From assembly GCF_001921215.1 (NCBI RefSeq), contig NZ_MSIF01000001.1, positions 1,070,411-1,134,410 of the forward strand: DNA of 64,000 nucleotides, given 5' to 3'. A program made the translations under genes and the position numbers. The notes beneath the pieces were generated by a model. That model had not been told where the DNA came from. It searched no databases and saw only the letters and a list, made by a program, of their open reading frames with translations. Positions 42,404 to 50,885 of the stretch are shown here, piece after piece. Source of the DNA: Actinophytocola xinjiangensis (lineage in GTDB: Bacteria; Actinomycetota; Actinomycetes; Mycobacteriales; Pseudonocardiaceae). Position 1 is the stretch's first letter. The number at the start of each line of letters is the position of its first letter.

Positions 42404-45400
42404 CGTCCGCGTTCCCGGTCGAGTGCCGACGCGAAGTCCCGCACCGTCGGGGCGTCGAAGATCACCGAGGGATCGAGGTCGACGCCGAACTGATCCTGGA
42501 CGATCGCGAGCACCTCGACGGCGCTGAGCGAGTCCCCGCCCAGGTCGAAGAAGTCGGTGTCGTCGGCCACCTCGGCCACGCTGAAGACGTCGGACCAGAT
42601 CCCGCGCACCGCCGCCAGGGTGTCGCCCGGCGCGGGGCGTCCGTTGCCGGTCGTCGCCGGCGGCGCGGCGGCGACCTCCGCCCCGGTGCCGTCGGTGTGG
42701 CGCGGTTCGCCGACGAGCACCTGGGCCGGTGTCCGGCCCTCCAGCAACGCGAGTGCGGTCCGTACGCCGAGCCGGGGGTCCAAACCGGACGCCTCGCCGG
42801 CGCCCGGTCGCGCGGGTGCCTCGCCGGTGGCCGGCTCCGCCCCGCCGGCCACCAGCATGGTGAAGCCCCGGATCTCCATCAGCGGTCGCCCGTCGGCCGT
42901 GCACAGGTCGATGTCGGCGGTCAGCGACCGGGCGCCGTCCTGACGGATCCTGATGTGGCTGAAGAACTCCGCCGGCAGGTCGTCGTGCACCACGACCTGG
43001 CGGTAGGTGAACGGCAGGAACAGCTCGGGCCGTCCGTAGCAGAGCATCCCGGTCGCCATGTCCAGCAGTGCCGCGTGGGTCGGGTGCTCGTCGAGGTCGT
43101 CGGCGAACACGTCCGGCAGACGCAGGTGGACGTAGCGCTCGTGCTCGGCGGGCGACCACATCGCCTCGACGACCTCCCAGCGCGGGCCGAAACTCAGCCG
43201 CGCCGCCCGCGAGCGCACGGGCGGCCGGCGGACCAGCGGTTCGGTCCCGGCCAGCCCCGCGACGTCGACCGTGCGCCCTGGCTCGTCGCCGGCCGGCGCG
43301 ACGCGTGCCGTCGTGCTGAGTGTCCAGTCCTCGTCGGACCGGAACCACAGTTCCGCCGTCCAGCCCTCGCCCGCCGGCCGGAGATCGACGCGGACCTCGC
43401 ACGCCGCCGGTGCGATCAGCGAGGCGCGGAACGTCAGGTCGGTCACCACGACCGGTCCGGTGACCACGCCGCATTCCCGGGTGGCCCGCAGGACCAGGGC
43501 AAGCAACCCGGTTCCGGGCGCGATCGGCACGCCGTCGAGGCGGTGCTCGTCGAGGAACCAGTCGTCCTCGGCGCAGCAGCGGCGGGACCAGGTCAGTGGT
43601 TCGGCCGGGGTGGGGGTGCGGGAGACGCGACCGGTGGCCAGCGCTCGCAGGTCGACCGAGGCCCTGGCGGCCATGCCGACCTCGGTCCAGGCCGGCCAGT
43701 CGACCGAGAGCACCCGGCGGGCGGGGAAGTCACCGCGCAGCGCGACGGCGTCCTGGAAGGCGCAGGCCGCGGCGTAGTCGCCGCTGCCCATCACACCGCG
43801 CACGCCCGACTGGCTGCTGAACAGCATGGCGAAGTCCAGTTCCGGCTGCTGGCCGAACGCCTCCGCCAGCGCCAGCGTGCCGTGCACCTTGGGGCGCAAC
43901 ACGGTCATGGCCTCAGCGGGGGTGCGGAACCGCACCAGCCCACCGCCGGCCAGACCGGCGAGGTGGAACACCCCGTGGAACTCGCCGTCGCCGATCGTCG
44001 CCCGCAGCCGGTCGGTGTCGGCGACGTCGCAGGCCACCACGTCGACCGTGGCGCCGAGTTCGGTGATCTCCCGCAGCCGGGCGGAGGTGTCGGCGTCGAG
44101 CGCGGTGCCCGCCCGCCGCTGCAGCAGGACGAGCCGGGGCCGAAGGCCGGTCTCCGTGAGCCCCCTGGCCAGCGCGAGTCCGAGTCCGCCGAGGCCACCG
44201 GTGATGAGGTACCGGCCCCGCTCGCGCAGCGGGGTGCCGGCCGGGTCGGCGCCGACGGTCAGCGGCGACTCCTGGCGGATCCACCGCCGGCGGCCACGGA
44301 GCGCGACGATGTCCTGGTCATCGGTCGCGGTCAGCTCGGCGGCCAGTTCGGCGACCGGTGTCCGGGGGCCGACGTCGACCAGCCGGGCGCGCTGTCCGGG
44401 TTCCCGCCGCAGGGTCAGGGCCAGGCCGTGCAGGGTCGCCTTGGCCGGGTCGATCCGCTCGCAGCCCGACACGTCCGACGATCCGGTCGTGACGACGACG
44501 ATCTCCGGTGAGCGGCCCAGCACCTGCGGGGCGCGCTGGGCGAGGAGGAAGAGGCTGAGGAACGTCCGTGACAGGTGGTCCTCGACGGTGCCGGTGGTCG
44601 TCTCGCCGAACTCGTCCAGGGAGACGGCGTGGACCAGCAGGGAGACCTCCCGGTCGCCCAGGTCGCGCAGGGCCGCGTCGAGCGCCTCGGTGGGGTCGCG
44701 CCGGTCCTGGTGCGGCCAGGGCACCGGTACCGGGACGTGCCCGGCGGCCCGCACGGCATCGAGAACGAGGTCGTCGCGGGAGTCCGTGGGCAGCAGTACC
44801 ACCGCGGTGCCGGTCGCCGGGCCAGGAGCCGCGGCCGGCCTCGGCCGTTCGGCCCAGCCGGTCCGGTACAGCGGAACCGTCGGCTCTCCGCGTGGGGTGT
44901 CGGCGACGGCCGGCGACTCCGACGGGAGATCGATCCACGCCCGTTGTCGCTGGTAGGGATAGCCGGGCAGGGCTGCCCGGTGAACCGGGTACCCGGGATC
45001 CAGCGCCGGCCAGCTGACCTGGTGGCCGTGTGTCCAGAGCCGCCCGACCGCCGTGAGCAGCCAGCGGTGGGCGTCGTCGGTGGCCTCCAGCGGCAGCGCG
45101 CACACCGGTGTGGTGGCGGCGAGTCGCTGGCTCGTCGGGCAGTGGGGGGCCAGCAGGACCACCGAGGCGCCGTCGGCGACGTCCTCGGTGGGGCCGTCCG
45201 GGACCGGGGCGCCCATGGTGATCGCGGTGACGGCGTCGGCGACCGCCAGCGCGCCGGTGAGCGTGGCGGCGGCGAACCGCCCGGTTCCGGTGCCCACGGT
45301 CGACACCGGGTCGAGACCCCACCCCCGCAGGGTGCGGGCGAGCGCGACCTGGACCAGGTACGTCGCGGCGGCGTCGCCGCCGCCCAGGCCGCCCAGCCAC

Positions 45401-47127
45401 CGGTCGAGCACGGGCGCCTCCGCCCGCTCGAACAGTTCGGCGAGCTCGTCGACCTCCACCGTGAACGGCCCCACGGTGCCGTACAGCGCCCTGGCGACCC
45501 CCGCGTCCCACTCGTCGGCCCCGGGGAAGGCGAACACCAGCGCCCGGTCGGTGGCGTGGCCGACGACGAGGGTGTCGGCGCCGGAGGTCAGTGCCCGCGC
45601 CACCTCCGCCGGGTCGGCGCAGGTGACCGAGGCCCGCACGGGGTGGGCCGTGCGGCCCTGCTGCAGGGTGGCGACCGCGTCGGCGAAGGAGTCGTCCGCC
45701 ACGCCGGTGAACGCCCGGCCGAGCCGGGCACGCTGGTCCAGTTCGGCGGTCTCGCTCCTGGCCGACCAGACCACCAGCCGAGGACGGCCGTCCGGTCGGG
45801 TCGGCGGTCGTCGCGGCGCCTCCTCGACCACGAGGTGGGCGTTGGTGCCGCCGATGCCGAAGGAGGACACCCCGGCGCGTCGTGGCCGGCCGGCGACGCG
45901 GGGCCACGGGCGTGCCCGGTCGTCGATCCGGAACGGGGTGTCGGCGATGCGCAGCTTCGGGTTGGGCTCGGTCACGTTGATCGACGGCGGCAGCGTGTCG
46001 TGGCGCAGCGAGAGGACGACCTTGATGAGGCTCACCAGCCCGGCGGCCGCCACCATGTGGCCGATGTTGGACTTGACCGAGCCGACGGCGCACGACGCCG
46101 GTTCGAGTTCGGTCTCGGTGAGGAGACGGTAGGCGTTGGTCAGCGACGCCATCTCGATCGGATCGCCGAGAAGCGTGCCGGTGGCGTGCATCTCCACGTA
46201 GGACATGTCCGCCGGGGTGAACCCGGCCAGGGACATGGCTTCCATGACCACCGCCGCCTGGCCGGTGACCGAGGGCGCGCTGAAGCTCGACTTCTGCCCG
46301 CCGTCGTTGTTGATCGCGATCGCGGGGACCAGGGCCAGGATGTTGTCGCCGGCCGTCTGGGCGTCGGTGAGCCGTTTGACCGCGATGGCCGCGCCCCCGT
46401 TGCCGAAGATGGTGCCGCTGGCGTTCGCGTCCAGCGCCCGGCAGTGGCCGTCGCGGCTCCACACGCTGCCGGGTGTCCACCGGTAGCCGTGGCGGAAGGG
46501 GAACAGGACCGAGGCCGCGCCGACGACGGCCATGTCGCACTCGCCGGAACGCAGGGACTGGCCGGCGAGGTGCAGGGCGACGAGCGAGCTGGAACAGGCG
46601 GACAGCACGGTGAAGCTGGGGCCGGTCAGGTCCAGCTTGTAGGAGGTGAGGGTGGTGAGGTAGTCGAGGTTGTTCGACGTCATCACGGTGAGCCCGGCGG
46701 CCTCGGTGACCAGGTCGGGCCGTTTGTACAGGTGGTGGTGCAGGTAGTCGTTCGGTCCGGTCGCGCCGAAGACCCCGACCGCTCCGTCGACGTGGAACGG
46801 GTCGTGCCCGGCGTTCTCGATGGCGGCGTGCGAGAGTTCGAGGAACAGGCGGATCTGCGGGTCACACAGCTCCATCTCGCGTCGGCTCATGCCGAACAGG
46901 TCACCGTCGAAGTGCTCCAGCTCGTCGATGGTGGGTATCGCGCGCACGTACTGCGGGTCGCTGAGCACCCCCGGGCGGACACCGGCGGCGAGCAGTTCCT
47001 CCTCGGTGGGAAAGGAAATGCTTTCCCGGCCGTCGGACAGATTCGCCCAGAATTCGCCCGGGGTGGCGGCGCCGGGAACTCGCGCGCTCATTCCGATGAT
47101 GGCGAGCGGTTCTGTTTCACTGCTCAA
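42400..47127 (-). CDS. PKS module KS-AT(inactive)-KR-DH-ACP
   Basis: A 1575-residue PKS with the same architecture as the one at 3.7 kb. The KS (1-430) has Cys ~180 in SACSSS, VEMHATGT and NIGHMV. The AT region (about 530-700) is shrunken, with GTGTGR where GHSxGE should be, so no nucleophile, and no HAFH block. KR: LITGGLGGLG (~970) and a Tyr in SGDYAAAC. DH (about 1185-1440): DEHRLDGVPIAP with canonical His, Gly and Pro, and Asp in HAALLDMA; this DH looks more complete than its sister. The ACP Ser is ~1531 in LGGDSL. KR again precedes DH. It is coupled by ATGA overlaps to the small ACP gene before it and the NRPS after it. A trans-acting AT is needed. Confidence 0.9.
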   Translation of the reverse strand: MSSETEPLAIIGMSARVPGAATPGEFWANLSDGRESISFPTEEELLAAGVRPGVLSDPQYVRAIPTIDELEHFDGDLFGMSRREMELCDPQIRLFLELSHAAIENAGHDPFHVDGAVGVFGATGPNDYLHHHLYKRPDLVTEAAGLTVMTSNNLDYLTTLTSYKLDLTGPSFTVLSACSSSLVALHLAGQSLRSGECDMAVVGAASVLFPFRHGYRWTPGSVWSRDGHCRALDANASGTIFGNGGAAIAVKRLTDAQTAGDNILALVPAIAINNDGGQKSSFSAPSVTGQAAVVMEAMSLAGFTPADMSYVEMHATGTLLGDPIEMASLTNAYRLLTETELEPASCAVGSVKSNIGHMVAAAGLVSLIKVVLSLRHDTLPPSINVTEPNPKLRIADTPFRIDDRARPWPRVAGRPRRAGVSSFGIGGTNAHLVVEEAPRRPPTRPDGRPRLVVWSARSETAELDQRARLGRAFTGVADDSFADAVATLQQGRTAHPVRASVTCADPAEVARALTSGADTLVVGHATDRALVFAFPGADEWDAGVARALYGTVGPFTVEVDELAELFERAEAPVLDRWLGGLGGGDAAATYLVQVALARTLRGWGLDPVSTVGTGTGRFAAATLTGALAVADAVTAITMGAPVPDGPTEDVADGASVVLLAPHCPTSQRLAATTPVCALPLEATDDAHRWLLTAVGRLWTHGHQVSWPALDPGYPVHRAALPGYPYQRQRAWIDLPSESPAVADTPRGEPTVPLYRTGWAERPRPAAAPGPATGTAVVLLPTDSRDDLVLDAVRAAGHVPVPVPWPHQDRRDPTEALDAALRDLGDREVSLLVHAVSLDEFGETTTGTVEDHLSRTFLSLFLLAQRAPQVLGRSPEIVVVTTGSSDVSGCERIDPAKATLHGLALTLRREPGQRARLVDVGPRTPVAELAAELTATDDQDIVALRGRRRWIRQESPLTVGADPAGTPLRERGRYLITGGLGGLGLALARGLTETGLRPRLVLLQRRAGTALDADTSARLREITELGATVDVVACDVADTDRLRATIGDGEFHGVFHLAGLAGGGLVRFRTPAEAMTVLRPKVHGTLALAEAFGQQPELDFAMLFSSQSGVRGVMGSGDYAAACAFQDAVALRGDFPARRVLSVDWPAWTEVGMAARASVDLRALATGRVSRTPTPAEPLTWSRRCCAEDDWFLDEHRLDGVPIAPGTGLLALVLRATRECGVVTGPVVVTDLTFRASLIAPAACEVRVDLRPAGEGWTAELWFRSDEDWTLSTTARVAPAGDEPGRTVDVAGLAGTEPLVRRPPVRSRAARLSFGPRWEVVEAMWSPAEHERYVHLRLPDVFADDLDEHPTHAALLDMATGMLCYGRPELFLPFTYRQVVVHDDLPAEFFSHIRIRQDGARSLTADIDLCTADGRPLMEIRGFTMLVAGGAEPATGEAPARPGAGEASGLDPRLGVRTALALLEGRTPAQVLVGEPRHTDGTGAEVAAAPPATTGNGRPAPGDTLAAVRGIWSDVFSVAEVADDTDFFDLGGDSLSAVEVLAIVQDQFGVDLDPSVIFDAPTVRDFASALDRERGR

Positions 47128-47504
47128 CGAATTTTCCCCACTGCCGCACGAATCTGATTCCTCAGGTTCTTTCGTTCTGCGGCCGAGCCGGCCCGACGGT
47201 CGCTGACCGGTGCGGTGTTCCCCTGCCGTGCCGGGGGAGCGCTCAGCGTCGCGTGCACGAAGTCGGCCACGCTGGCCACGGTGCCCCGGCCGAAGTACAC
47301 CTCCACCGGGATGTCCACGTTCCAGCGGGCCGCCGCCCCCGCCGTGAGCGCGGCGAGGTTCGCCGAGGTGAGCCCGCTGGCCAGCAGCCCGGTGTCCCGG
47401 TCGATCCGAATTCCGGCCACGTCGTCGACGAGTTGAATGAGATACTCGGTGATCTCCGATGCGGATGGCGGTTGTGCCGCATGGTGATCACGACGAGCCA
47501 GCAT
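47124..47504 (-). CDS. Acyl carrier protein with extended tail
   Basis: A 126-residue carrier-like protein, first gene of the leftward operon. The core (about 15-90) fits an ACP: ITEYLIQLVDD, then a presumed phosphopantetheine Ser in SGLTSANLAAL, then VEVYFGRGTVASVADFV. The C-terminal ~35 residues (KNLRNQIRAAVGKIR) are basic and could dock to the N-terminus of the following PKS, whose start overlaps this stop (ATGA). It could carry the starter for that PKS. The start ATG 47504 has no clear ribosome-binding site. Confidence 0.75.
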   Translation of the reverse strand: MLARRDHHAAQPPSASEITEYLIQLVDDVAGIRIDRDTGLLASGLTSANLAALTAGAAARWNVDIPVEVYFGRGTVASVADFVHATLSAPPARQGNTAPVSDRRAGSAAERKNLRNQIRAAVGKIR

Positions 47505-47638
47505 GGTCGGTATTCTGTCGAATGATCGGCGTCGTCGACTGTCCCATAAATGGGTTACACGCGAAGTGGCGTCCGGTGAAACGGGACCGTGGGAAGGTTC
47601 GGACGACCTTTCCCGCCCGACACCGGAGGACGCCCACG
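47505..47638. promoter_or_regulatory. Divergent intergenic region with two inverted repeats
   Basis: 134 bp between the leftward ACP-PKS-NRPS operon and the rightward dehydrogenase gene. It contains a compact palindrome, CCCAT (47543-47547) and ATGGG (47550-47554) around AA, and a near-perfect hairpin, GGGAAGGT (47591-47598) with ACCTTTCCC (47606-47614), just before the ribosome-binding site CCGGAGGA (47623-47630). Either could be an operator. No CCCTAG-type element is present. Confidence 0.5.
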
Positions 47639-48673
47639 ATGCTGGCCGGACGGTTGGAGACCGCGAGTCGGACGTTCGCCGTGCGTGAGGTACCCGAGCC
47701 GGAGCCGGGCCGGGGCGAGGTGCGGGTCAGGGTGCGGGCCGCCGGTGTCTGCCTGTCCGACGTCCACCTGATCGACGGCTCGCTGCGCCCGTCGTTCAGC
47801 GGCCTCGCCGAGGTGACGTTGGGCCACGAGGTGGCCGGCGAGATCGATGCCCTCGGGTCGGACGTTCCGGGATGGTCGGTCGGGGACCGGGTGCTGCTGC
47901 GGGCCGGCGAGCGCTGCGGGACCTGTGCGACCTGTGTGCGTTTCCGCCTGCCGTGCCTCGCCGTGCGTGCCAGGGGCATCGACTACGACGGCGGTTGGGC
48001 CGAGTACGCCGTGGCCAGCCACCACACGCTGGTCGCGATCCCCGACGAACTCCCGTTCGAGCAGGCCGCGATCGTGCCCGACGCCGTGTCGACGCCGTGG
48101 GGCGCGGTCGCCGGCACCGGGCGGGCGGGCCCGGCACGGCCCGCCGGGGTGTGGGGTGCCGGTGGTCTCGGGGCACACGCTGTCCAGCTGCTGCGGTTGG
48201 TCGGAGCGGCCCCGATCGTGGCGGTCGACCCGAGGCGGGCGGCCCGGGAGCGGGCGTTGGACCTCGGCGCGGACGCGGTGTTCGCCCCGGACGATCCGGA
48301 GCTGCCGGCGGCGGTGCGGGCGGTGTCCGGAGGAGGACTGGACGTCGCGTTCGACCTGGCCGGGGCGGCGCGGGCCAGGGAGCAGGCGTTGGACTGTCTG
48401 GCCCCCGGTGGCCGGCTGGTGCTGGTCGGGCTGACGCCAGAGCCGTTGCGGGTCGACGACGCCACCACGATGACGTTCAACGGGCAGCAGATCCTCGGCC
48501 ACTACGGTTCGCTGCCCGGTGCGGTGGATCAGCTGGTCACGTTGATCCGGCACGGTCGGCTCGACCTGAGCCGCTCCGTCTCCGGCGTCGTCGCCCTGGC
48601 CGACGCTGCGGACGCGGTGGCCAGGGTCAGGGACGGGATCGGCGATCCGGTCCGGCTGGTTCTCGTCCCGTGA
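47639..48673 (+). CDS. Zinc-dependent medium-chain alcohol dehydrogenase
   Basis: A 344-residue MDR-family dehydrogenase that oxidises an alcohol or reduces a carbonyl with NAD(P). It has a catalytic zinc set (Cys in AGVCLSDVH, GHEVAGEID), a structural zinc site CGTCATC with a further Cys in RLPC, and a Rossmann motif GVWGAGGLGAHAV. ATG 47639 is chosen for its CCGGAGGA at 8-nt spacing; the frame is open further upstream into the promoter region. Single gene, convergent with the glycosyltransferase at 48.7 kb. It could tailor the polyketide or a sugar, or supply a precursor. Its assignment to region A or B is uncertain. Confidence 0.85.
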   Translation: MLAGRLETASRTFAVREVPEPEPGRGEVRVRVRAAGVCLSDVHLIDGSLRPSFSGLAEVTLGHEVAGEIDALGSDVPGWSVGDRVLLRAGERCGTCATCVRFRLPCLAVRARGIDYDGGWAEYAVASHHTLVAIPDELPFEQAAIVPDAVSTPWGAVAGTGRAGPARPAGVWGAGGLGAHAVQLLRLVGAAPIVAVDPRRAARERALDLGADAVFAPDDPELPAAVRAVSGGGLDVAFDLAGAARAREQALDCLAPGGRLVLVGLTPEPLRVDDATTMTFNGQQILGHYGSLPGAVDQLVTLIRHGRLDLSRSVSGVVALADAADAVARVRDGIGDPVRLVLVP

Positions 48674-48707
48674 CCACGTCCCCGGGAGGCCGGGGCCGGA
48701 ACGTGGT
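48673..48707. terminator. Hairpin between convergent genes
   Basis: Arms ACCACGT (48673-48679) and ACGTGGT (48701-48707) enclose a second stem CCCCGG/CCGGGG (48680-48685 and 48690-48695) with a 5-nt bulge on one side. It lies in the 42-bp gap between two converging genes and begins inside the dehydrogenase stop codon. It probably works as a two-way terminator, though no T-run follows. Confidence 0.6.
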
Positions 48708-48715
48708 GATCGGCC

Positions 48716-49963
48716 CTACGAGCGGGAGGCGATCGCCTCGGTGGTGAGTCGTTCCAGGATCGGGACGGCGTCGTTGGGGCTGGGCAGGGTCAGGGTGGCC
48801 GCGTGCATGCGACTCATCCCCTCGGCGAACGACGGCTCGTCGAGCACGCGCAGCAGTGCCTCGCGCAACCCGCCGGGTGTCAGCTCGTCGAGCGGGATGA
48901 CGATCGCGCCGCCCTGGTCGGCCGCCTTCCGTGCCAGCAGTGGATCGCCCCACTTCTGCGGTGGGATGATCACCTGGGGCACCTTGTGCCACAGCGCGGC
49001 CATCATCGTGGTGCCACCGGAGTGGTGGATGGTCGCCGAGCACGTGGACATGAGTGTGTGGATCGGCACGTAGTCCACCAGCCGCACGTTGTCCGGGACC
49101 TTGACCCCGTCGGGCACCTGCCCCGCGGTCAGCGTCGCGACGACGTCGAGGTCGAGGTCGGTCACCGCCTCGAACAGGTCCTCGACGGCGATGCCGTAGT
49201 TGTCGTTGTCGCGGATGTCGCGTACGGACCTGCCCAGTGTCAGACACACCCTCGGCCTGGTCAGCGGTTCGTACAGCCACGACGGGGTCTGCGTGGTGTG
49301 GCTGTACGCGAGTTGCCGCAGCGCCACGGTCGGTTCGGTCGAGCCGGTGTCGAGCATGGGGAGCGGGTTGATGGAGAAGTCTCCGACCACGACCCGCTCG
49401 TCGAAGGGCGCGTCGTACTTCGCGAGCATCCGTGACAGCAGGATCTCCATGCTGTCCTCGACACCGTCGCGCGCCTTGCGCCGGTTGAACGCCCCGCGCA
49501 TCCGGCCGAACGGGTCATGTCCCCAGAGCAGGCGGGCGCTGGCCGCGCCGGCGAGCCTGGCCGCCACCATGGTCTGGGACGCGAAGGTGTCCCAGACCAC
49601 GAGGTCCGGGCGCCACGAGCGGGTCTTGTCGATCAGCTCCGCCATGGTCTCGCGGAGCGCGTCCGAACCGTAGTGCATGACGAACGGCCCGAGGATGAGG
49701 CTGCGTAGTTCGTCGTCGTGGGCCGTCCCGCCGCTGTCGATGCCGGAGATCCGCGAGAGCCACGTCATCGCGCCGATGTCGAGGCTGAGGTCCGCGGGCT
49801 CCCCGTAGGACTCGACCGCCAGTCCGGTGCCGGTGACGGTGTCGACGACGTTGGGCGCCGTCACCACCCGCACGTCGTGTCCCGCGTTCTGGAAGGCCCA
49901 GGCGAGCGGCACCATCAGGCAGTAGTGCGACGGCGCCGGGAACGGCACGAACTGAACGCGCAC
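48716..49963 (-). CDS. Macrolide-type glycosyltransferase (GT1, EryCIII/DesVII-like)
   Basis: A 415-residue GT-B glycosyltransferase of the family that attaches deoxysugars to polyketides. The N-terminus reads VQFVPFPAPSHYCLMVPLAWAF, with a family His in a slightly altered context. The C-terminal NDP-sugar site is HHSGGTTMMAALWHKVPQV, with VDYVPIHTLMSTC before it. GTG 49963 has GAGAGGGG upstream; the longer open frame overlaps the methyltransferase gene. It is the last gene of a three-gene leftward unit, 13 bp after the methyltransferase. Members of this family often need a P450-like activator protein; none is seen in the window. Probable donor: the dimethylamino-trideoxyhexose, or a second sugar. 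Confidence 0.87.
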   Translation of the reverse strand: MRVQFVPFPAPSHYCLMVPLAWAFQNAGHDVRVVTAPNVVDTVTGTGLAVESYGEPADLSLDIGAMTWLSRISGIDSGGTAHDDELRSLILGPFVMHYGSDALRETMAELIDKTRSWRPDLVVWDTFASQTMVAARLAGAASARLLWGHDPFGRMRGAFNRRKARDGVEDSMEILLSRMLAKYDAPFDERVVVGDFSINPLPMLDTGSTEPTVALRQLAYSHTTQTPSWLYEPLTRPRVCLTLGRSVRDIRDNDNYGIAVEDLFEAVTDLDLDVVATLTAGQVPDGVKVPDNVRLVDYVPIHTLMSTCSATIHHSGGTTMMAALWHKVPQVIIPPQKWGDPLLARKAADQGGAIVIPLDELTPGGLREALLRVLDEPSFAEGMSRMHAATLTLPSPNDAVPILERLTTEAIASRS

Positions 49964-49976
49964 GGATACCCCTCTC

Positions 49977-50885
49977 TCAGGCCTTCCGGAACAGGCCCTG
50001 CCAGTAGTGCGTGTAGGCCAGGTGGTGGTCGTCGGCGACCGACTGCCACGCGGCACCGGGACGGTAGGCGTCGAGGTAGGCCGGGACCTTGGCCCGCACC
50101 TGGTCGGAGTGCGAGATGTCGATGACCTCGTGCAGTGTCCTCGGCCCGGTCGCCATGGCCATGTTCACGAGTTCGGGGCCGTAGCTGTGTCCGTCCAGCG
50201 TCGGGTCGTAGTACTTGCCGACCGGGTTCACCGAGTAGAACCACCGGCAGGTCCCGTCGATGGCCGCGAGGTAGCTCGTCACCGTCTCCGGCGTCATCTC
50301 GGCGAAGGAGTCGATGTTGATGGCCAGGTCGAACCGCGACACCGCGAACAGCGCCTCGGCCTCGTCGATCGTCACGAACGACATGCGCGAGAGTTGTTCT
50401 GGCGTCAGCACCTCGGTCAGGTAGGCACGGGACAGCGCGAGCGTGCTCGGCAGGTCGACGATGGTGTACGAGGCGATGTCGTGGTTGGACAGCAGGGTGT
50501 GGCAGGTGCGGCCGAAGCCGGCGCCGATCTCCAGGACCCGCGCGCCGTCCAGGGCGACGTGCGGTGCGATGAAGTCCAGCTCGTGCACGCCGAGCAGGTA
50601 GTCCATGCACATCGGCTCGCCGTTGATGTGCACGGTGATCGGTGACCCGACCCGTCGGTTGTTGATCGCGCGCAGCCTGGTCAGGTTCTGTTCGGACAGC
50701 GCCATGCCGATGTGGAAGATCAGTGACCGGACGTAGCGGACGCCGTTCACCGCCGGGTCCCACATGGACAGTTTGTTCTCGGGGCTGGACTTGAATTCCG
50801 TGAGATCGGTCGCCAGCTCCTCGGTCACCGTGGTCTGGCTGTAGCGCGCCCACAGCGGGCTCGCTCCGAACTGGTGGGTCGTCAT
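49977..50885 (-). CDS. SAM-dependent methyltransferase, putative sugar O-methyltransferase type
   Basis: A 302-residue protein with a class I SAM-binding motif VLEIGAGFGRT (~115) and the following acidic strand IVDLPS. The overall pattern (long N-terminal segment, NNRRVGSP, FYSVNPVGKYY, SHSDQVRA) recalls proteins described as putative sugar O-methyltransferases. The gene overlaps the upstream glycosyltransferase stop (ATGA). Placed between two glycosyltransferases, it may O-methylate a sugar of the region B product. The position methylated cannot be told. Confidence 0.75.
   Translation of the reverse strand: MTTHQFGASPLWARYSQTTVTEELATDLTEFKSSPENKLSMWDPAVNGVRYVRSLIFHIGMALSEQNLTRLRAINNRRVGSPITVHINGEPMCMDYLLGVHELDFIAPHVALDGARVLEIGAGFGRTCHTLLSNHDIASYTIVDLPSTLALSRAYLTEVLTPEQLSRMSFVTIDEAEALFAVSRFDLAINIDSFAEMTPETVTSYLAAIDGTCRWFYSVNPVGKYYDPTLDGHSYGPELVNMAMATGPRTLHEVIDISHSDQVRAKVPAYLDAYRPGAAWQSVADDHHLAYTHYWQGLFRKA

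Noticed and set aside
47591..47614. Hairpin upstream of the dehydrogenase as a terminator
   Set aside because: It lies just before a ribosome-binding site in a divergent promoter region, has no T-run, and no transcript arrives from the left. An operator or leader structure is more likely.
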